Below are positions 1 to 9,656 of a DNA stretch of 61,018 bases, in pieces. Origin of the DNA: Gemmata massiliana (GTDB taxonomy: Bacteria; Planctomycetota; Planctomycetia; Gemmatales; Gemmataceae); the NCBI GenBank assembly GCA_000531095.1, contig HG799470.1:1-61018 (forward strand), written 5' to 3'. The stretch's first letter is position 1. Every line of letters starts with the position of its first letter. Made by a program: the position numbers and the translations under genes. The notes below the pieces were generated by a model. The model had not been told where the DNA came from. It did not search any database and was given only the letters and a program-made list of their open reading frames with translations.

Positions 1-257
1 GATTTCCCGCGGGCCGCGTGCGTTTCCCCTCGCCCCGACCACCCCGCGCTCGCGGCGACACGGGGGACGAGTGGGTGCGGAATCGCGCAAGTCATTGATC
101 CAGTGTTACGACCCGATCGAGTGCCCGGGGCGCCCCGTCTATTCCTTAATCAGTCGGACTTCTTTTTGGGTAAATCTTCAGTAAATTAAACTTCCCCCTG
201 TGTGCGAGCGCGTTCTCGCACTCGTGCCGCCCCTCCAACCACGAGACATCACTTCCA

Positions 258-566
258 ATGCCGAAGCCCTCAAAAGAATCGAAGTTGCAAGCGGACTGGA
301 TCGCCGCAATCGGTGAACACAACCGCCTGGCCCTGGTCCACGCGCTGGCGGCCGGGGAAAAGACCGTGACCCAGCTCGCGACCGAGTTGGGCGTGGAAAT
401 GGTGAACGTGTCGCACCACCTCAAGATCATGCGGGAAGCGGAACTGGTCACCGTCCAGAAGGACGGGCGGTTCATGATCTACTCGCTGAACGGTGCGACC
501 GTGGCGAAGGGTATGCTGGAGCTGTCTCACGAGTCCGGGGCCAAAGTGTCCGTGCCCCTGGGGTGA
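258..566 (+). CDS. ArsR-family winged-helix regulator
   Basis: A 102-residue protein that fits a single ArsR-type winged-helix domain. The recognition-helix region reads TVTQLATELGVEMVNVSHHL and is followed by a wing with KDGRFMIYSL. Such proteins bind DNA as dimers and usually repress their own operon. There is no cysteine pair or histidine cluster of the metal-sensing members, so a metal ligand is unlikely. It converges on the large surface-protein gene that ends at 751. A clear paralog lies at 53331-53639, also convergent with a surface-protein gene. No strong Shine-Dalgarno precedes the ATG, so the start rests on domain length. Confidence 0.85.
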   Translation: MPKPSKESKLQADWIAAIGEHNRLALVHALAAGEKTVTQLATELGVEMVNVSHHLKIMREAELVTVQKDGRFMIYSLNGATVAKGMLELSHESGAKVSVPLG

Positions 567-750
567 TCCCGCCTCGTGTCGATGGCTTTCTGTAGCCGCA
601 CTCTGGAAACCGACGTGCCCCGTGCTCGTGGCTCCCCGGCCCCGCAGAGACCGGCTACAAAAAGCCCAGTAATCCACACGAGTCGGTGCAGGTCACCGCG
701 GCACCCGCTGAACCACAACGCACCCAATCCGCGGAATTGAAATAATCGAT

Positions 751-3700
751 TCAGCCGACGTACACGCCGCCGTGTACGTCGGTCGAGCTAACGAACATGC
801 TCAGCGGCGGATCGCCGCCGTCGGACTCGAACGCACACAGGTGCGGTCCGGCCCCCGGGCCGGCGCCCGTCAGGATCATCGCCCGCCCGTTCACCTCTTC
901 GACCCCCACGCGCACCCCGCCGACGAACCCTTCGAGGTACGCGAGAAAGGTCTTCTGAACGGACTCGTCCCGGCCGCTGTACACGTTCACGATCGGCGGG
1001 TCGCCGAAACCCGCCCCGGTCACCACTTCGGCGCGCCCGTCGCCATCGAGGTCGCCGGCCGCGACGTACAGCCCGCCGGTCGCGCGCCCCGCCACCAAAA
1101 CGCTGACCAGATCGGTCCCGTCGGCGCCACTGAATACCCGTAGGTGCGGCGCGGATCCGATACCGCTCATGGTCACGACGTCGTCGAACCCGTCCCCGTT
1201 CACGTCCGCCGCGGACACCCGCACCCCGCCGCGGAACCCCGCATTGTAGGCCAGGAAGCTCCGCAGCAGCGACCCGTCGCGCCCGCTGAACACCTTCACG
1301 TGCGGGACCGCCCCCGCGTCCGCCGCCAAGATGATGTCCGCGTGCCCGTCCCCGTCGATGTCGCCCGTCGACACCTGGACCCCGCCACGGAACCCCTCGA
1401 ACGCCAGAAAACTGAACCGATCGGCCCCGGTCCGGCCGTCGAGCACCTTCACGTGCCCGCCCATCGGCCCCGGCCCGGCGCCGGTAATCATGTCAGTAAG
1501 CCCGTCCCCATCAATGTCGCCCGACGACACCCGGACGTCCCCGGCGAAGCCCACATAGGGCCGGACCGATTCGCCCAGCGCCCCCGTAAGCGGGTTCACC
1601 GGCTGAACGATACCGGCCGTCGCGCCGCTCGTACCGACGCCGATCACGATCCGCGGCGGATCATCGTCGGCGATGGTGCCGGTGGCGGTGCCGCGTGCGA
1701 TAGTCGCGTTCGACGCCCCCGTGAGTACCACGGTGAATGACTCGTCCGACTCCGGCACCGGGTCGCCGATCACAGACACGAGAATCGTCAGCTCCGTGAC
1801 GCCCGGCGTGAAGGTCAGGGTACCCGTAGTGGAGACGAAGTCGGTACCGGCTGTGGCGGTGCCGGCTACCGTGGTGTAAGGGACCGTCACCGGCGTGAAA
1901 CTCGGTCCGGACAGGCGCACCGTGAACACGAACGTGGTGAACCCGTCCGCGCCTTCGCTCGCGGTGACGTCCCCGATCGACACCGTCGGTGGCACCGGAA
2001 CCGTAAGGACCACGTCGTTCCCAGTGCCGCCGACGTAACTGATGGTAAACAGCACCCCGCCGATTGTGACCGTCGCGCCCTCGGGCAATCCGTTGAAGGT
2101 GCCAGTGATCGGGCTACCGCCGGTGTTGTTGATGACGACGAAGCTCGCCCCGCTCGACGGCGCGAACCCGAGCGCGGCGGAGAGCGTCGCGCCCGTCAGG
2201 ACGACCGGTCCGGTCGCCACCTGGTCGTATCCGGTGCCGGCCGCGTTTCCGTTCAGGTCGACCGCAACCGTCCCGCCGCTCTGGAACGTAACCCCGCCGG
2301 ACAGCGTCAGAACGCCGACTCCGGCTACACCAGCGGCCACAGTGCCCGCCGCGGTCACCGGACCGGTTACGGTCCCGGTCCCACCGAGCACGGCCCCCGC
2401 ACTCACGACGACCGCCGAACTCGCGAGGGTGCCGGTCACGAACACAGCTCCGGCACTGATCGTAAACGTGCCGCTGTGCGTGTTCGTGGCGGATAGAGTG
2501 AGTGCGCCCGTGCCGGTCTTGGTCAGCGCGAACGCGCCGCCAACGATGCCGGACAGCAGCACATCGGCCCCGGTGCGGATCGTCGCGGCGCCGGTGAGTG
2601 TGACCGCGTTGTCGATCGTAGTCGCGCCGGTGACGTCCAGCGTCGTGCCGGCGGCAAGGGAAACGGCCCCGGTGCCCAGGTTCGCGTCGGCGGCAACGCT
2701 GAGCGTGCCCGTGGAGACGGTGGTAGTGCCGGTGTAGGTGTTGGTTCCGGAGAGTGTGAGCGTTCCGGCCCCGACCTTGGTCAGGTTGTTGGCCCCGGAG
2801 ATGACACCCGAGACGATGACGGTGACCGCGTTGTTGATCGTAGCCGCACCAGTGAGCGTGACCGCGTTGTTGATCGTGGTCGCGCCGGTGACATCCAGCG
2901 TCGTGCCGGCGCCCAGTGTCACGGCCCCGGTTCCGAGATTGGCGTCACTCGCGATGCTCAGCGTACCCCCGGTAATTACGGTGGTCCCGTAGCTGTTCGC
3001 CCCCGACAGGGTCAGCGTGCCGGTCCCGGTTTTAGTTAGAGTGCCGGCGCCGGTGATTGTATTGGCGATCGTGGTCGTGCCGGTGACGTCCAGGGTCGCG
3101 CCCGCGGCCAGCGCCACGGTTCCCGACCCGATGTTCGTGCCGCTTGCGACACTCAGCGTGCCGCCGGACACCGTGGTTGTGCCGGTGTAGGTGTTCGTGC
3201 CAGAAAGAGTAAGCGTTCCGGCCCCGGCCTTCGTTACGCTCCCGCTTCCCGTAATCGCGACCGCGATCGTGTCGCTATCGCCGGCACCCGCGATGTAAGT
3301 GAGCGCGCCGCCCAGTTGCAGACCGGCGCCGGTGATCGTGACGCCCGCCGCCCCGCTCGCGTCGAGCATTAAGTTCGCGTCGAGTGCGAGAGGGGAACCG
3401 AGCGTGATCGTCCGCGGGGTAGCGAAGGTGGCGGCGGTGAACCGAATTGTTTGCGCGCCCGGTTGGGCCGCCGCGATCGCCGCGGCCTCGCGCAGAGTAA
3501 TCGTGTTGCGGTCGGCATCGGCGGTGTCGCCGGTATCGTTCACGTAGATCTCGTTGGAAGTCACCGTGACCGTGGCCGCAGCAGCAACAACGCCGTCGCT
3601 CAGCTCGAACCGCACGGAGGCGTCGCCGGCGGGAGTGTCGTTCCGGTACGTAACGCGGCGCAGTACGTCTTGCACCAGTGCGGTGGTGGCCGCGGTTCCG

Positions 3701-5577
3701 GTGCTGGTGAACGTGACCGTGAGCACGCCCGCGGTACCGGTGAAGGTGGCGAACACCAGTCCGCCCGCTTCAAGGGTGTTCCCGTTGACGGTGAACAGCG
3801 CGCCGGTCAGATCGAATCCGAACACGTCGGTGGTGACCGCGGTACCGGACCGCCAGACGGTCAGCGCGGCGCCGGCCCAGTCCCCGAGGCCGCCATTCAG
3901 AGCGTCCAGGTCCGCGTCGCCGACCGTCAGAGGCGCCCCGGCGTCCAGGCGCACGGTGTTACCGACCCCGGCCCAGGGGACCGAGTCGCCGTCCAGGTCG
4001 GTCAGCGTCGGTGCGGTGTTCGAGGTAACGTTCAGGGTGCTGGTCAGCGTGGTCGCGACCGCCGTGGTACCGGTTTCACTGGCACCGGACACGGTCACCG
4101 GCATGACCACCTGCGTGGCGCCGACGTTCACGATCACCTGGAACGTGACGGTCGTGGTTTCCGCGATCCCGATCCGGCCTCCGCCTCCGCTCCCGGCCCC
4201 GGTGCCGAGGTTCACGGACACGGTCCGGGTAACCGGGTCGTACCCGCCCGCGTCGTCGCCCGTGGCGTCCGTCTGCGTGCCGGTATTGGAGCCCGAAGTG
4301 ATGTGAATCGACCCGGGCACGTAGGTCACGCCGGTCGGCAGCGCGGCCGCCAGCGCGGAGCCCACCGAGGCGTCGTCCCCGAGGTTCTGCACCGTAACGG
4401 TGTAGGTCACCACGTCGCCCGCCAGCAGCGGACCGCCGTTCACGTCGGTCGCGGTGAGGGTGGAGGGACCGAACTCCGGGGCGAAGCTGTTGATCGCGAG
4501 GACCAGCGGGCCGACGAGGTACACGTCACTGTTCGTGGTGGCCTGGGCGGTCGCCTGGGTCTGCCCGCCGACCAGCGCCCCGGCGAGGTCGAACGTGTCG
4601 ATGTCGATGCCGCTCATGCTGCGCGGCCCCCCGGTCAGCCGGGGCAGGTCGTTGGGATCGCTGACGACGGCCCCGTTGTTCGTCCGGGTACCGTTGAAGA
4701 TGTTGTTCGCGGGGTTGTTGGCGTTGGACAGCGCGATGCCGTTCACCGACAGCCCGTCCCCGCTCAGCGAGTCGTCGCCGTCGAACGCGATGACCCCGAG
4801 GCGCCCGCCCGGGTTGGACACCGTGAACCCGTTGAGCGTGATCGTGGTGGACCCGCCGCTGAGCACCTGGTTGAGCTGATCGGAGATGAAGAAGGTGCGG
4901 AACGGGTCGCTGCTCCGGGCGTAAATAACAACGATCGACCAGCCGGCGAAGAGCGACGAGTGGTTCACGTCGGCGAGTGGCAGTGAGTCCACGTCGCCGA
5001 TGCGGTACGCACCGGTGCCGTATTGCTGCACCAGCGCCGTGACGTCGGCCACGCCCATGTAGGCCGGGCCGTTGAGCGCCGCGGTGTAGGTGGCGGTTGC
5101 GGTAACGCTCTGGGAGAAGGTACCGGGGCGCTCGATGAGCGCGTTGTTGTCCGGCGCGCCGGTGCCCGCCCAGTACAGGTATGCGTGCGTGACTGTCGCG
5201 CCCGCGGGCAGGTTCAGGACGGCCGTGGTGCGGGCGTTCAGGGCCGTGATGGTGGTGTCCGCGGTGGCGGAGCCGTTGGTCGGGCTGTCGGCGCACCAGT
5301 ACACGTCGGGCGCGGTGTCGCTCGTGTTGGTGCCAACGCCCCCGACCGTCCCGGTGACCGGCGCGATCACGCCCGGTCCGGCGTCCTGGGCCAGCGTGTT
5401 GCCGATCATGACGAAGTCGCCGCGCTGCGCGACGAGCGCGGGGACCACCCGGTCCTCGAGCGCCTCGACCGAGAGCCGGAACGCCCGATTCACCCCTTCA
5501 GCCGCCGGACCCGACCAGCCCCACGGTCCGCGGGTCGGGCGGCCACGCGGCGCCTCCCGGTTGGTGCGGAACGACAT
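751..5577 (-). CDS. Giant secreted surface protein: DUF11, beta-strand repeats, Calx-beta, FG-GAP
   Basis: About 1608 residues. The ATG at 5577 is chosen because GAGG lies about 10 bases upstream; an in-frame ATG at 5649 has no such site. The N-terminus carries the motif LSVEALEDRVVPA, common at the start of planctomycete exported proteins. In order: an adhesin-like head; a DUF11-type repeat (about 365-500); Ser/Thr/Gly-rich autotransporter-associated beta-strand repeats (about 775-1045) with units such as GAGTLTLSGTNTYTGTTTV; a Calx-beta domain (about 1192-1305) ending TGTIADDD; and FG-GAP/VCBS-like repeats with DIDGDG calcium loops (about 1312-1608). This architecture suggests an extracellular adhesin or cell-surface scaffold. 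No C-terminal membrane anchor is obvious. Confidence 0.85.
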   Translation of the reverse strand: MSFRTNREAPRGRPTRGPWGWSGPAAEGVNRAFRLSVEALEDRVVPALVAQRGDFVMIGNTLAQDAGPGVIAPVTGTVGGVGTNTSDTAPDVYWCADSPTNGSATADTTITALNARTTAVLNLPAGATVTHAYLYWAGTGAPDNNALIERPGTFSQSVTATATYTAALNGPAYMGVADVTALVQQYGTGAYRIGDVDSLPLADVNHSSLFAGWSIVVIYARSSDPFRTFFISDQLNQVLSGGSTTITLNGFTVSNPGGRLGVIAFDGDDSLSGDGLSVNGIALSNANNPANNIFNGTRTNNGAVVSDPNDLPRLTGGPRSMSGIDIDTFDLAGALVGGQTQATAQATTNSDVYLVGPLVLAINSFAPEFGPSTLTATDVNGGPLLAGDVVTYTVTVQNLGDDASVGSALAAALPTGVTYVPGSIHITSGSNTGTQTDATGDDAGGYDPVTRTVSVNLGTGAGSGGGGRIGIAETTTVTFQVIVNVGATQVVMPVTVSGASETGTTAVATTLTSTLNVTSNTAPTLTDLDGDSVPWAGVGNTVRLDAGAPLTVGDADLDALNGGLGDWAGAALTVWRSGTAVTTDVFGFDLTGALFTVNGNTLEAGGLVFATFTGTAGVLTVTFTSTGTAATTALVQDVLRRVTYRNDTPAGDASVRFELSDGVVAAAATVTVTSNEIYVNDTGDTADADRNTITLREAAAIAAAQPGAQTIRFTAATFATPRTITLGSPLALDANLMLDASGAAGVTITGAGLQLGGALTYIAGAGDSDTIAVAITGSGSVTKAGAGTLTLSGTNTYTGTTTVSGGTLSVASGTNIGSGTVALAAGATLDVTGTTTIANTITGAGTLTKTGTGTLTLSGANSYGTTVITGGTLSIASDANLGTGAVTLGAGTTLDVTGATTINNAVTLTGAATINNAVTVIVSGVISGANNLTKVGAGTLTLSGTNTYTGTTTVSTGTLSVAADANLGTGAVSLAAGTTLDVTGATTIDNAVTLTGAATIRTGADVLLSGIVGGAFALTKTGTGALTLSATNTHSGTFTISAGAVFVTGTLASSAVVVSAGAVLGGTGTVTGPVTAAGTVAAGVAGVGVLTLSGGVTFQSGGTVAVDLNGNAAGTGYDQVATGPVVLTGATLSAALGFAPSSGASFVVINNTGGSPITGTFNGLPEGATVTIGGVLFTISYVGGTGNDVVLTVPVPPTVSIGDVTASEGADGFTTFVFTVRLSGPSFTPVTVPYTTVAGTATAGTDFVSTTGTLTFTPGVTELTILVSVIGDPVPESDESFTVVLTGASNATIARGTATGTIADDDPPRIVIGVGTSGATAGIVQPVNPLTGALGESVRPYVGFAGDVRVSSGDIDGDGLTDMITGAGPGPMGGHVKVLDGRTGADRFSFLAFEGFRGGVQVSTGDIDGDGHADIILAADAGAVPHVKVFSGRDGSLLRSFLAYNAGFRGGVRVSAADVNGDGFDDVVTMSGIGSAPHLRVFSGADGTDLVSVLVAGRATGGLYVAAGDLDGDGRAEVVTGAGFGDPPIVNVYSGRDESVQKTFLAYLEGFVGGVRVGVEEVNGRAMILTGAGPGAGPHLCAFESDGGDPPLSMFVSSTDVHGGVYVG
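2450..3250 (-). repeat. Tandem coding repeats (autotransporter-associated beta strand type)
   Basis: Several near-repeated stretches inside the surface-protein gene encode units of the form GTLTLSGTNTYTGTTTVSGG followed by LDVTGATTI. Copies start near 3240, 3060, 2900 and 2770 and share long stretches at DNA level, so they may recombine or be mis-assembled. The family is known from the stalks of autotransported and other secreted beta-helix proteins. Confidence 0.75.
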
Positions 5578-6033
5578 TAACAGGAACCTCTGTGCGATAC
5601 CCGGCGCGGGCACCGGTTTAACGCACCGAAACCGCCGGGAAAATGGCAACGATCAGGCTGGCAAAGTGAGCACGGGCGCGGCTCCCGTTATGCACCGTAT
5701 GCCACTTTCGCCCCGACGAAGTGGCCACCCGTGTGAAATTTGTCACAACGGAAGCTCCCATCGACTTCGGTGCGGGCCTGCGCGGAAGATTTCCGCCCGG
5801 ACGAATACTCCGCACGGGTGGTCAACGCGGTGGTGACTTGAAATGTGGGGACCGGCCGGAACCAGCTCGAACGAGCGGCTCAAGAATTCGTTGTCGCACA
5901 CAACGTCCGACATCAAACAGAACATTTCGGGTCGGCTCCGATTTCGCGAGTCGCGGCCCTTCGATTGCAAAATTCGCGCGCCGATTGGCTCCGGGTGCCC
6001 TCTTACACGATAACAGGTACCGGGAGACCTCCC
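5578..6033. other. Divergent intergenic region without a gene
   Basis: This 456-base gap separates the divergent surface-protein gene and sigma-WD40 gene, so it should hold both promoters. Open frames here are only upstream extensions or shadows of the two genes. No convincing promoter boxes, RNA gene or long inverted repeat were seen. Confidence 0.5.
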
Positions 6034-9000
6034 ATGAGACTGACCGCGGCCCTTCAACTCGTCCGAACCGTCGAGCGCGCGCCCGTGTGCGACACCAGTG
6101 ACGCCGAACTTCTGCGGCGCTTCTGTCGGGACCGGGACGAGGGCGCGTTCCGGGAACTCCTACGGCGGTACGAGGCACTCGTCCGCGACGCGAGCCGGCG
6201 CCTGACGCGGGACCGCCACGCGGTCGATGACGCGGTCCAAACGACCTTCCTGACGCTGGCCCGGAAAGCGCACACCATTCGACACGCGGAAGCGCTCCCG
6301 TCCTGGCTGTACCGCGTGGCGCGGTCCGTCACGGCCCGGCAAGCCACGACTGCCGCGCCCGTCACCGAACCCGTTGATCCGACCTCGTCGCCCCTGGATC
6401 AGCTCTCGGCCCGCGAAGTCCTGGTCATCTTTGATGAGGAACTCGCACGTTTGCCCGCACCTCATCGATCGGCCGTTCTGTTGTGTACCATCGAGGGGAA
6501 CACGGTCGAGGACACGGCCCGGCGCTTGGGGACGACGCCCGGCGCGGTCCGGGGGTGGCTCCAGCGCGGCCGGGAGACCTTGCGCCACCGTTTGGGGCGG
6601 CGCGGCGTGGAACTTTCGGTGGCCGTGTCCCTACTGCTGATCGACTCAACGACCGGGACCGCGGGAGCCGCACACGACGCAATCATGCGCGGGGCGATGG
6701 CGGCCCACCGTCCCGTGAACGCGGTCACCCGGTTCCTGACCGGTTCGTCCGTTACCGCTGCGGTGGTAAGTGTTCTGGTTGCGGGAGCCGTCGCGTCGGT
6801 TGTGTTGTTTTCTTCCGGGGCCAGTGCCCCTCCTCCGACGCCGGCACCGAAGGAAGAGGCGAAAGTTGGTACACAGGCGGATGCGCTGGTCACGCGCGAC
6901 GGTCTCCCCGAAGGGGCCGTCGCGCGGATCGGTTCACCGCGCTTGCGGCACGCGGGAGAAGTCGGCGCGATAGCCTTCAGCCACGACGGGCGGTGGCTGG
7001 CAACCGCTTCGCCCGCGAACGGGGACAAGTCGGTCTGTGTCTGGGATCTGGCCAACGGGAAGGAAATGTACCGCGTCCCGATCACCGTGAACGCACACGA
7101 AAGTTCGGACCGGCAACGATCCGTCGCCGTGGCTTTTGCAGCAGACGATAAGCGACTGCTGGTTCTGGACACGAACGGGTTCCGGTCGTTCAACGCGGCC
7201 ACGGGCCGGCAGGAGTTGGAAAAGGTTCTGTACACAGAAACGGAGCCCAAGCAGTTCTTCGCGCCGAAAGGTATTGTCGGCACGGGTTTCTCTCCGGACT
7301 CGAAAACGTTCGCCGTCGTCCGCCGGAACAGTGAGATGCTGATCGGCGACACCGCGACCGGCGAGGTAAAAAGGACCATTGCAAAAGCGATGACTCTGCC
7401 CGAGAACGCGAGCTACTCATACGTCAACGTCCTGTTTACCCCGAGTGGGTCCGAAGTGTGCGTGCCGATCCTGGAACACTCGATCCCGATATTCGACACC
7501 GCGACGGGGGAATCGAAACGCGCGCTCGCGCAGGATCTCGTTCCTCAACACGACGTCATCCACAACGCCGCGTTCGCAAACGACGGGCGCACGTTCGTAG
7601 CCGTCTCTCACGCGGCACGAGAGGGAAAGCCCCGCACCAACGCAGTCACGGTCGGGGACATCGCGACCGGCAAAGTGCTCCGGTCCATTTCGATATCGAC
7701 CACGCCCCGCGTCCTGAGCGTCAGCCCGAACGGTAAACTCCTGGCGGTTTCTACGGACTCGGTCTCTTCGAGCGAGATACGGGTACTCGACCTGGAAAGC
7801 GGCAAGGAGCTCCAGTCCGTGCCGCTTACACTCACGCCCGCACTCGTGGCGTTCTCCCCCGATTCCCGGCTGCTCGCCGGCGTGTGCCACTACGAGGGGC
7901 GGGTAACGGTGTGGGATCTCGAAAAGAACGCGCGGCACCCGCAATCGGCGGACGAGTACACACTCGCGGCCCACTTCGACGTCCGCGGCAACGTCGTACT
8001 GCGTCAATCCAGCCGGACGATCACGGTCGACTGGCAGAACGGGAAGCTGCTGCAAGACAAGGCTCATGGTCCCCGGTCGCCCTTCGGTGACACCAGGTCC
8101 AAAGACGGGCAGATGCGCGTCGAGTTCGATGCCCCGAAGGGTAAGCCCGGTCGCCCCCTGGCGGCATTGGTTAAGGAAGTAGCCACGGACCGTGTTATTG
8201 CCCGATTAGAAGGTGTGTCCGATTACCCGCGGCGCACGACGTTCGCGGACCAGGACCGGCTACTCGTGACGGTCACACAGGACGATGTGCTGACGGTCTG
8301 GGACATCGCGGCCGGGAAAGCGCTTTGGTCGGAGGCGTATCCGGCCCAGTCCTTTGGCTACAGGGGGACGGGGGCGCTATACTTCGATGCCGCGAACCGC
8401 CGACTGGCGATCTATTCGCGCGCGAAAAACGTGAACGTGATCGACATCTGGGAGCTCCGCTCACGAAACCGGGTGTCCCGCGTGGAAGCCCCCGGACCAC
8501 TGCTGACCGGCGGGATCGCGTTCTCTCTGGATGGTGCGTTCGTCGCGGGCGGACCCGATGACGTGACGTGCTGGCGGGTGTCGGACGGGCGAGCGGTGCA
8601 CACGCTGAAGGGGCAAGCGACCAAAGCATCGCCCAACGACCTCTCGGGCATCAGTTGCGAGTTCTCGGCCGACGGGCGCAAGCTGCTCACGGTCGATGGG
8701 GCGGGCACGATCCGCGTGTGGGAATTCGCTTCTGGACAGGTGATCCGCACGTTCTCCGGGCACAAGGGGCCGACCACTGCCCACTTCGCGCCGGACGCCC
8801 GCGCCGTCGTCGGGGCGAGCTACGAGGCCCCGGTTTTCGTCTGGGATGTGTACGGGCTGGGAGCCCCCACGTCCTTCAACGCCGATCGGGTCTGGACCGA
8901 TCTGGCAGACGCTTCGTCCACGACCGCGTTCCGGGCAGTGCGAGAACTTTGCGCCTCACCCAAGGAGGCCATCGCGCTACTCAAGCAAAAACTGGAGCCG

Positions 9001-9360
9001 GAATCGATCGACCCGAAGGCGATCGCCGGGTGGGTTAAGGATCTCTCGTCGGAACAGTTCGCGGACCGGGAACGGGCGACGGCCGAACTGGAGAAGCGGG
9101 GCGAGTCGATCGCGTCACTGTTACGGGAGGCACTCGGGGCAGCCACGGACGCGGAGGCCCGTCAGCGCCTCACAACGATCCTTGGGCGAATCGAGCGCCC
9201 TTCTCCTGCCGCCCTGCGGCTCCGCCGCGCGATGGACGCGCTCGAACACCTTGGTACGCCTGAAGCAAAAACGCACCTCGAAGCACTCAGTCGCGGCACA
9301 CCAGGGGGATCGCGAACGATTCAGGCGAAAGAAGCTCTGTCCCGGATTTCCGAGCGGTAG
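6034..9360 (+). CDS. ECF sigma factor fused to a transmembrane segment and WD40 propeller
   Basis: About 1108 residues. The start at 6034 is chosen because GGGAG lies upstream and the sigma domain follows at once; an earlier in-frame start at 5845 would add unrelated residues. Sigma region 2 lies near residues 25-95 (ELLRRFCRDRDEGAFRELL, VDDAVQTTFLTLARKA). Region 4 lies near 135-190 (LPAPHRSAVLLCTIEG, TTPGAVRGWLQRGRE). One hydrophobic segment around 235-260 is probably a membrane anchor. The rest carries WD40-like blades (VWDLANGKEMY, VWDIAAGKALW, IRVWEFASGQVIRTFSGH). ECF sigma factors with fused WD40 domains are characteristic of planctomycetes; the propeller is presumably an extracytoplasmic sensor or anti-sigma-like part (inference). 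Confidence 0.9.
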   Translation: MRLTAALQLVRTVERAPVCDTSDAELLRRFCRDRDEGAFRELLRRYEALVRDASRRLTRDRHAVDDAVQTTFLTLARKAHTIRHAEALPSWLYRVARSVTARQATTAAPVTEPVDPTSSPLDQLSAREVLVIFDEELARLPAPHRSAVLLCTIEGNTVEDTARRLGTTPGAVRGWLQRGRETLRHRLGRRGVELSVAVSLLLIDSTTGTAGAAHDAIMRGAMAAHRPVNAVTRFLTGSSVTAAVVSVLVAGAVASVVLFSSGASAPPPTPAPKEEAKVGTQADALVTRDGLPEGAVARIGSPRLRHAGEVGAIAFSHDGRWLATASPANGDKSVCVWDLANGKEMYRVPITVNAHESSDRQRSVAVAFAADDKRLLVLDTNGFRSFNAATGRQELEKVLYTETEPKQFFAPKGIVGTGFSPDSKTFAVVRRNSEMLIGDTATGEVKRTIAKAMTLPENASYSYVNVLFTPSGSEVCVPILEHSIPIFDTATGESKRALAQDLVPQHDVIHNAAFANDGRTFVAVSHAAREGKPRTNAVTVGDIATGKVLRSISISTTPRVLSVSPNGKLLAVSTDSVSSSEIRVLDLESGKELQSVPLTLTPALVAFSPDSRLLAGVCHYEGRVTVWDLEKNARHPQSADEYTLAAHFDVRGNVVLRQSSRTITVDWQNGKLLQDKAHGPRSPFGDTRSKDGQMRVEFDAPKGKPGRPLAALVKEVATDRVIARLEGVSDYPRRTTFADQDRLLVTVTQDDVLTVWDIAAGKALWSEAYPAQSFGYRGTGALYFDAANRRLAIYSRAKNVNVIDIWELRSRNRVSRVEAPGPLLTGGIAFSLDGAFVAGGPDDVTCWRVSDGRAVHTLKGQATKASPNDLSGISCEFSADGRKLLTVDGAGTIRVWEFASGQVIRTFSGHKGPTTAHFAPDARAVVGASYEAPVFVWDVYGLGAPTSFNADRVWTDLADASSTTAFRAVRELCASPKEAIALLKQKLEPESIDPKAIAGWVKDLSSEQFADRERATAELEKRGESIASLLREALGAATDAEARQRLTTILGRIERPSPAALRLRRAMDALEHLGTPEAKTHLEALSRGTPGGSRTIQAKEALSRISER

Positions 9361-9656
9361 CGCGTTCCTGGAAAAATACGCAAGGCTCCTCGGACTCATC
9401 TCATCCGAAATCTCCGCAACCACGAACTCAACGGCCGCGGGTCACCCCATGCCCACATCGGTTCGCCTCTTACCCACTTGGCTCGCGCGTTTGCATGGAA
9501 CCTCGGGCGCGTTGTCCCTTCACAGCCCGAGTCCGAGCGGCTCGCGGCACCCCGCTCTCGGGCGCCTCTACCCACCGGAGCGAGGCGCCACCAATCGCGC
9601 CTCGGACCAAGTTCAGGCGCGCCCGTTAATTATTCTCACCGACCGGCCCCGGGAAC

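Noticed and set aside
2450..3250. CRISPR or satellite repeat
   Set aside because: The repeats are in frame and encode beta-strand units of a surface protein.
3451..4986. Long open frame opposite the giant surface-protein gene
   Set aside because: It is Arg/Gly-rich, has no family resemblance and mirrors the codon bias of the true gene on the other strand.
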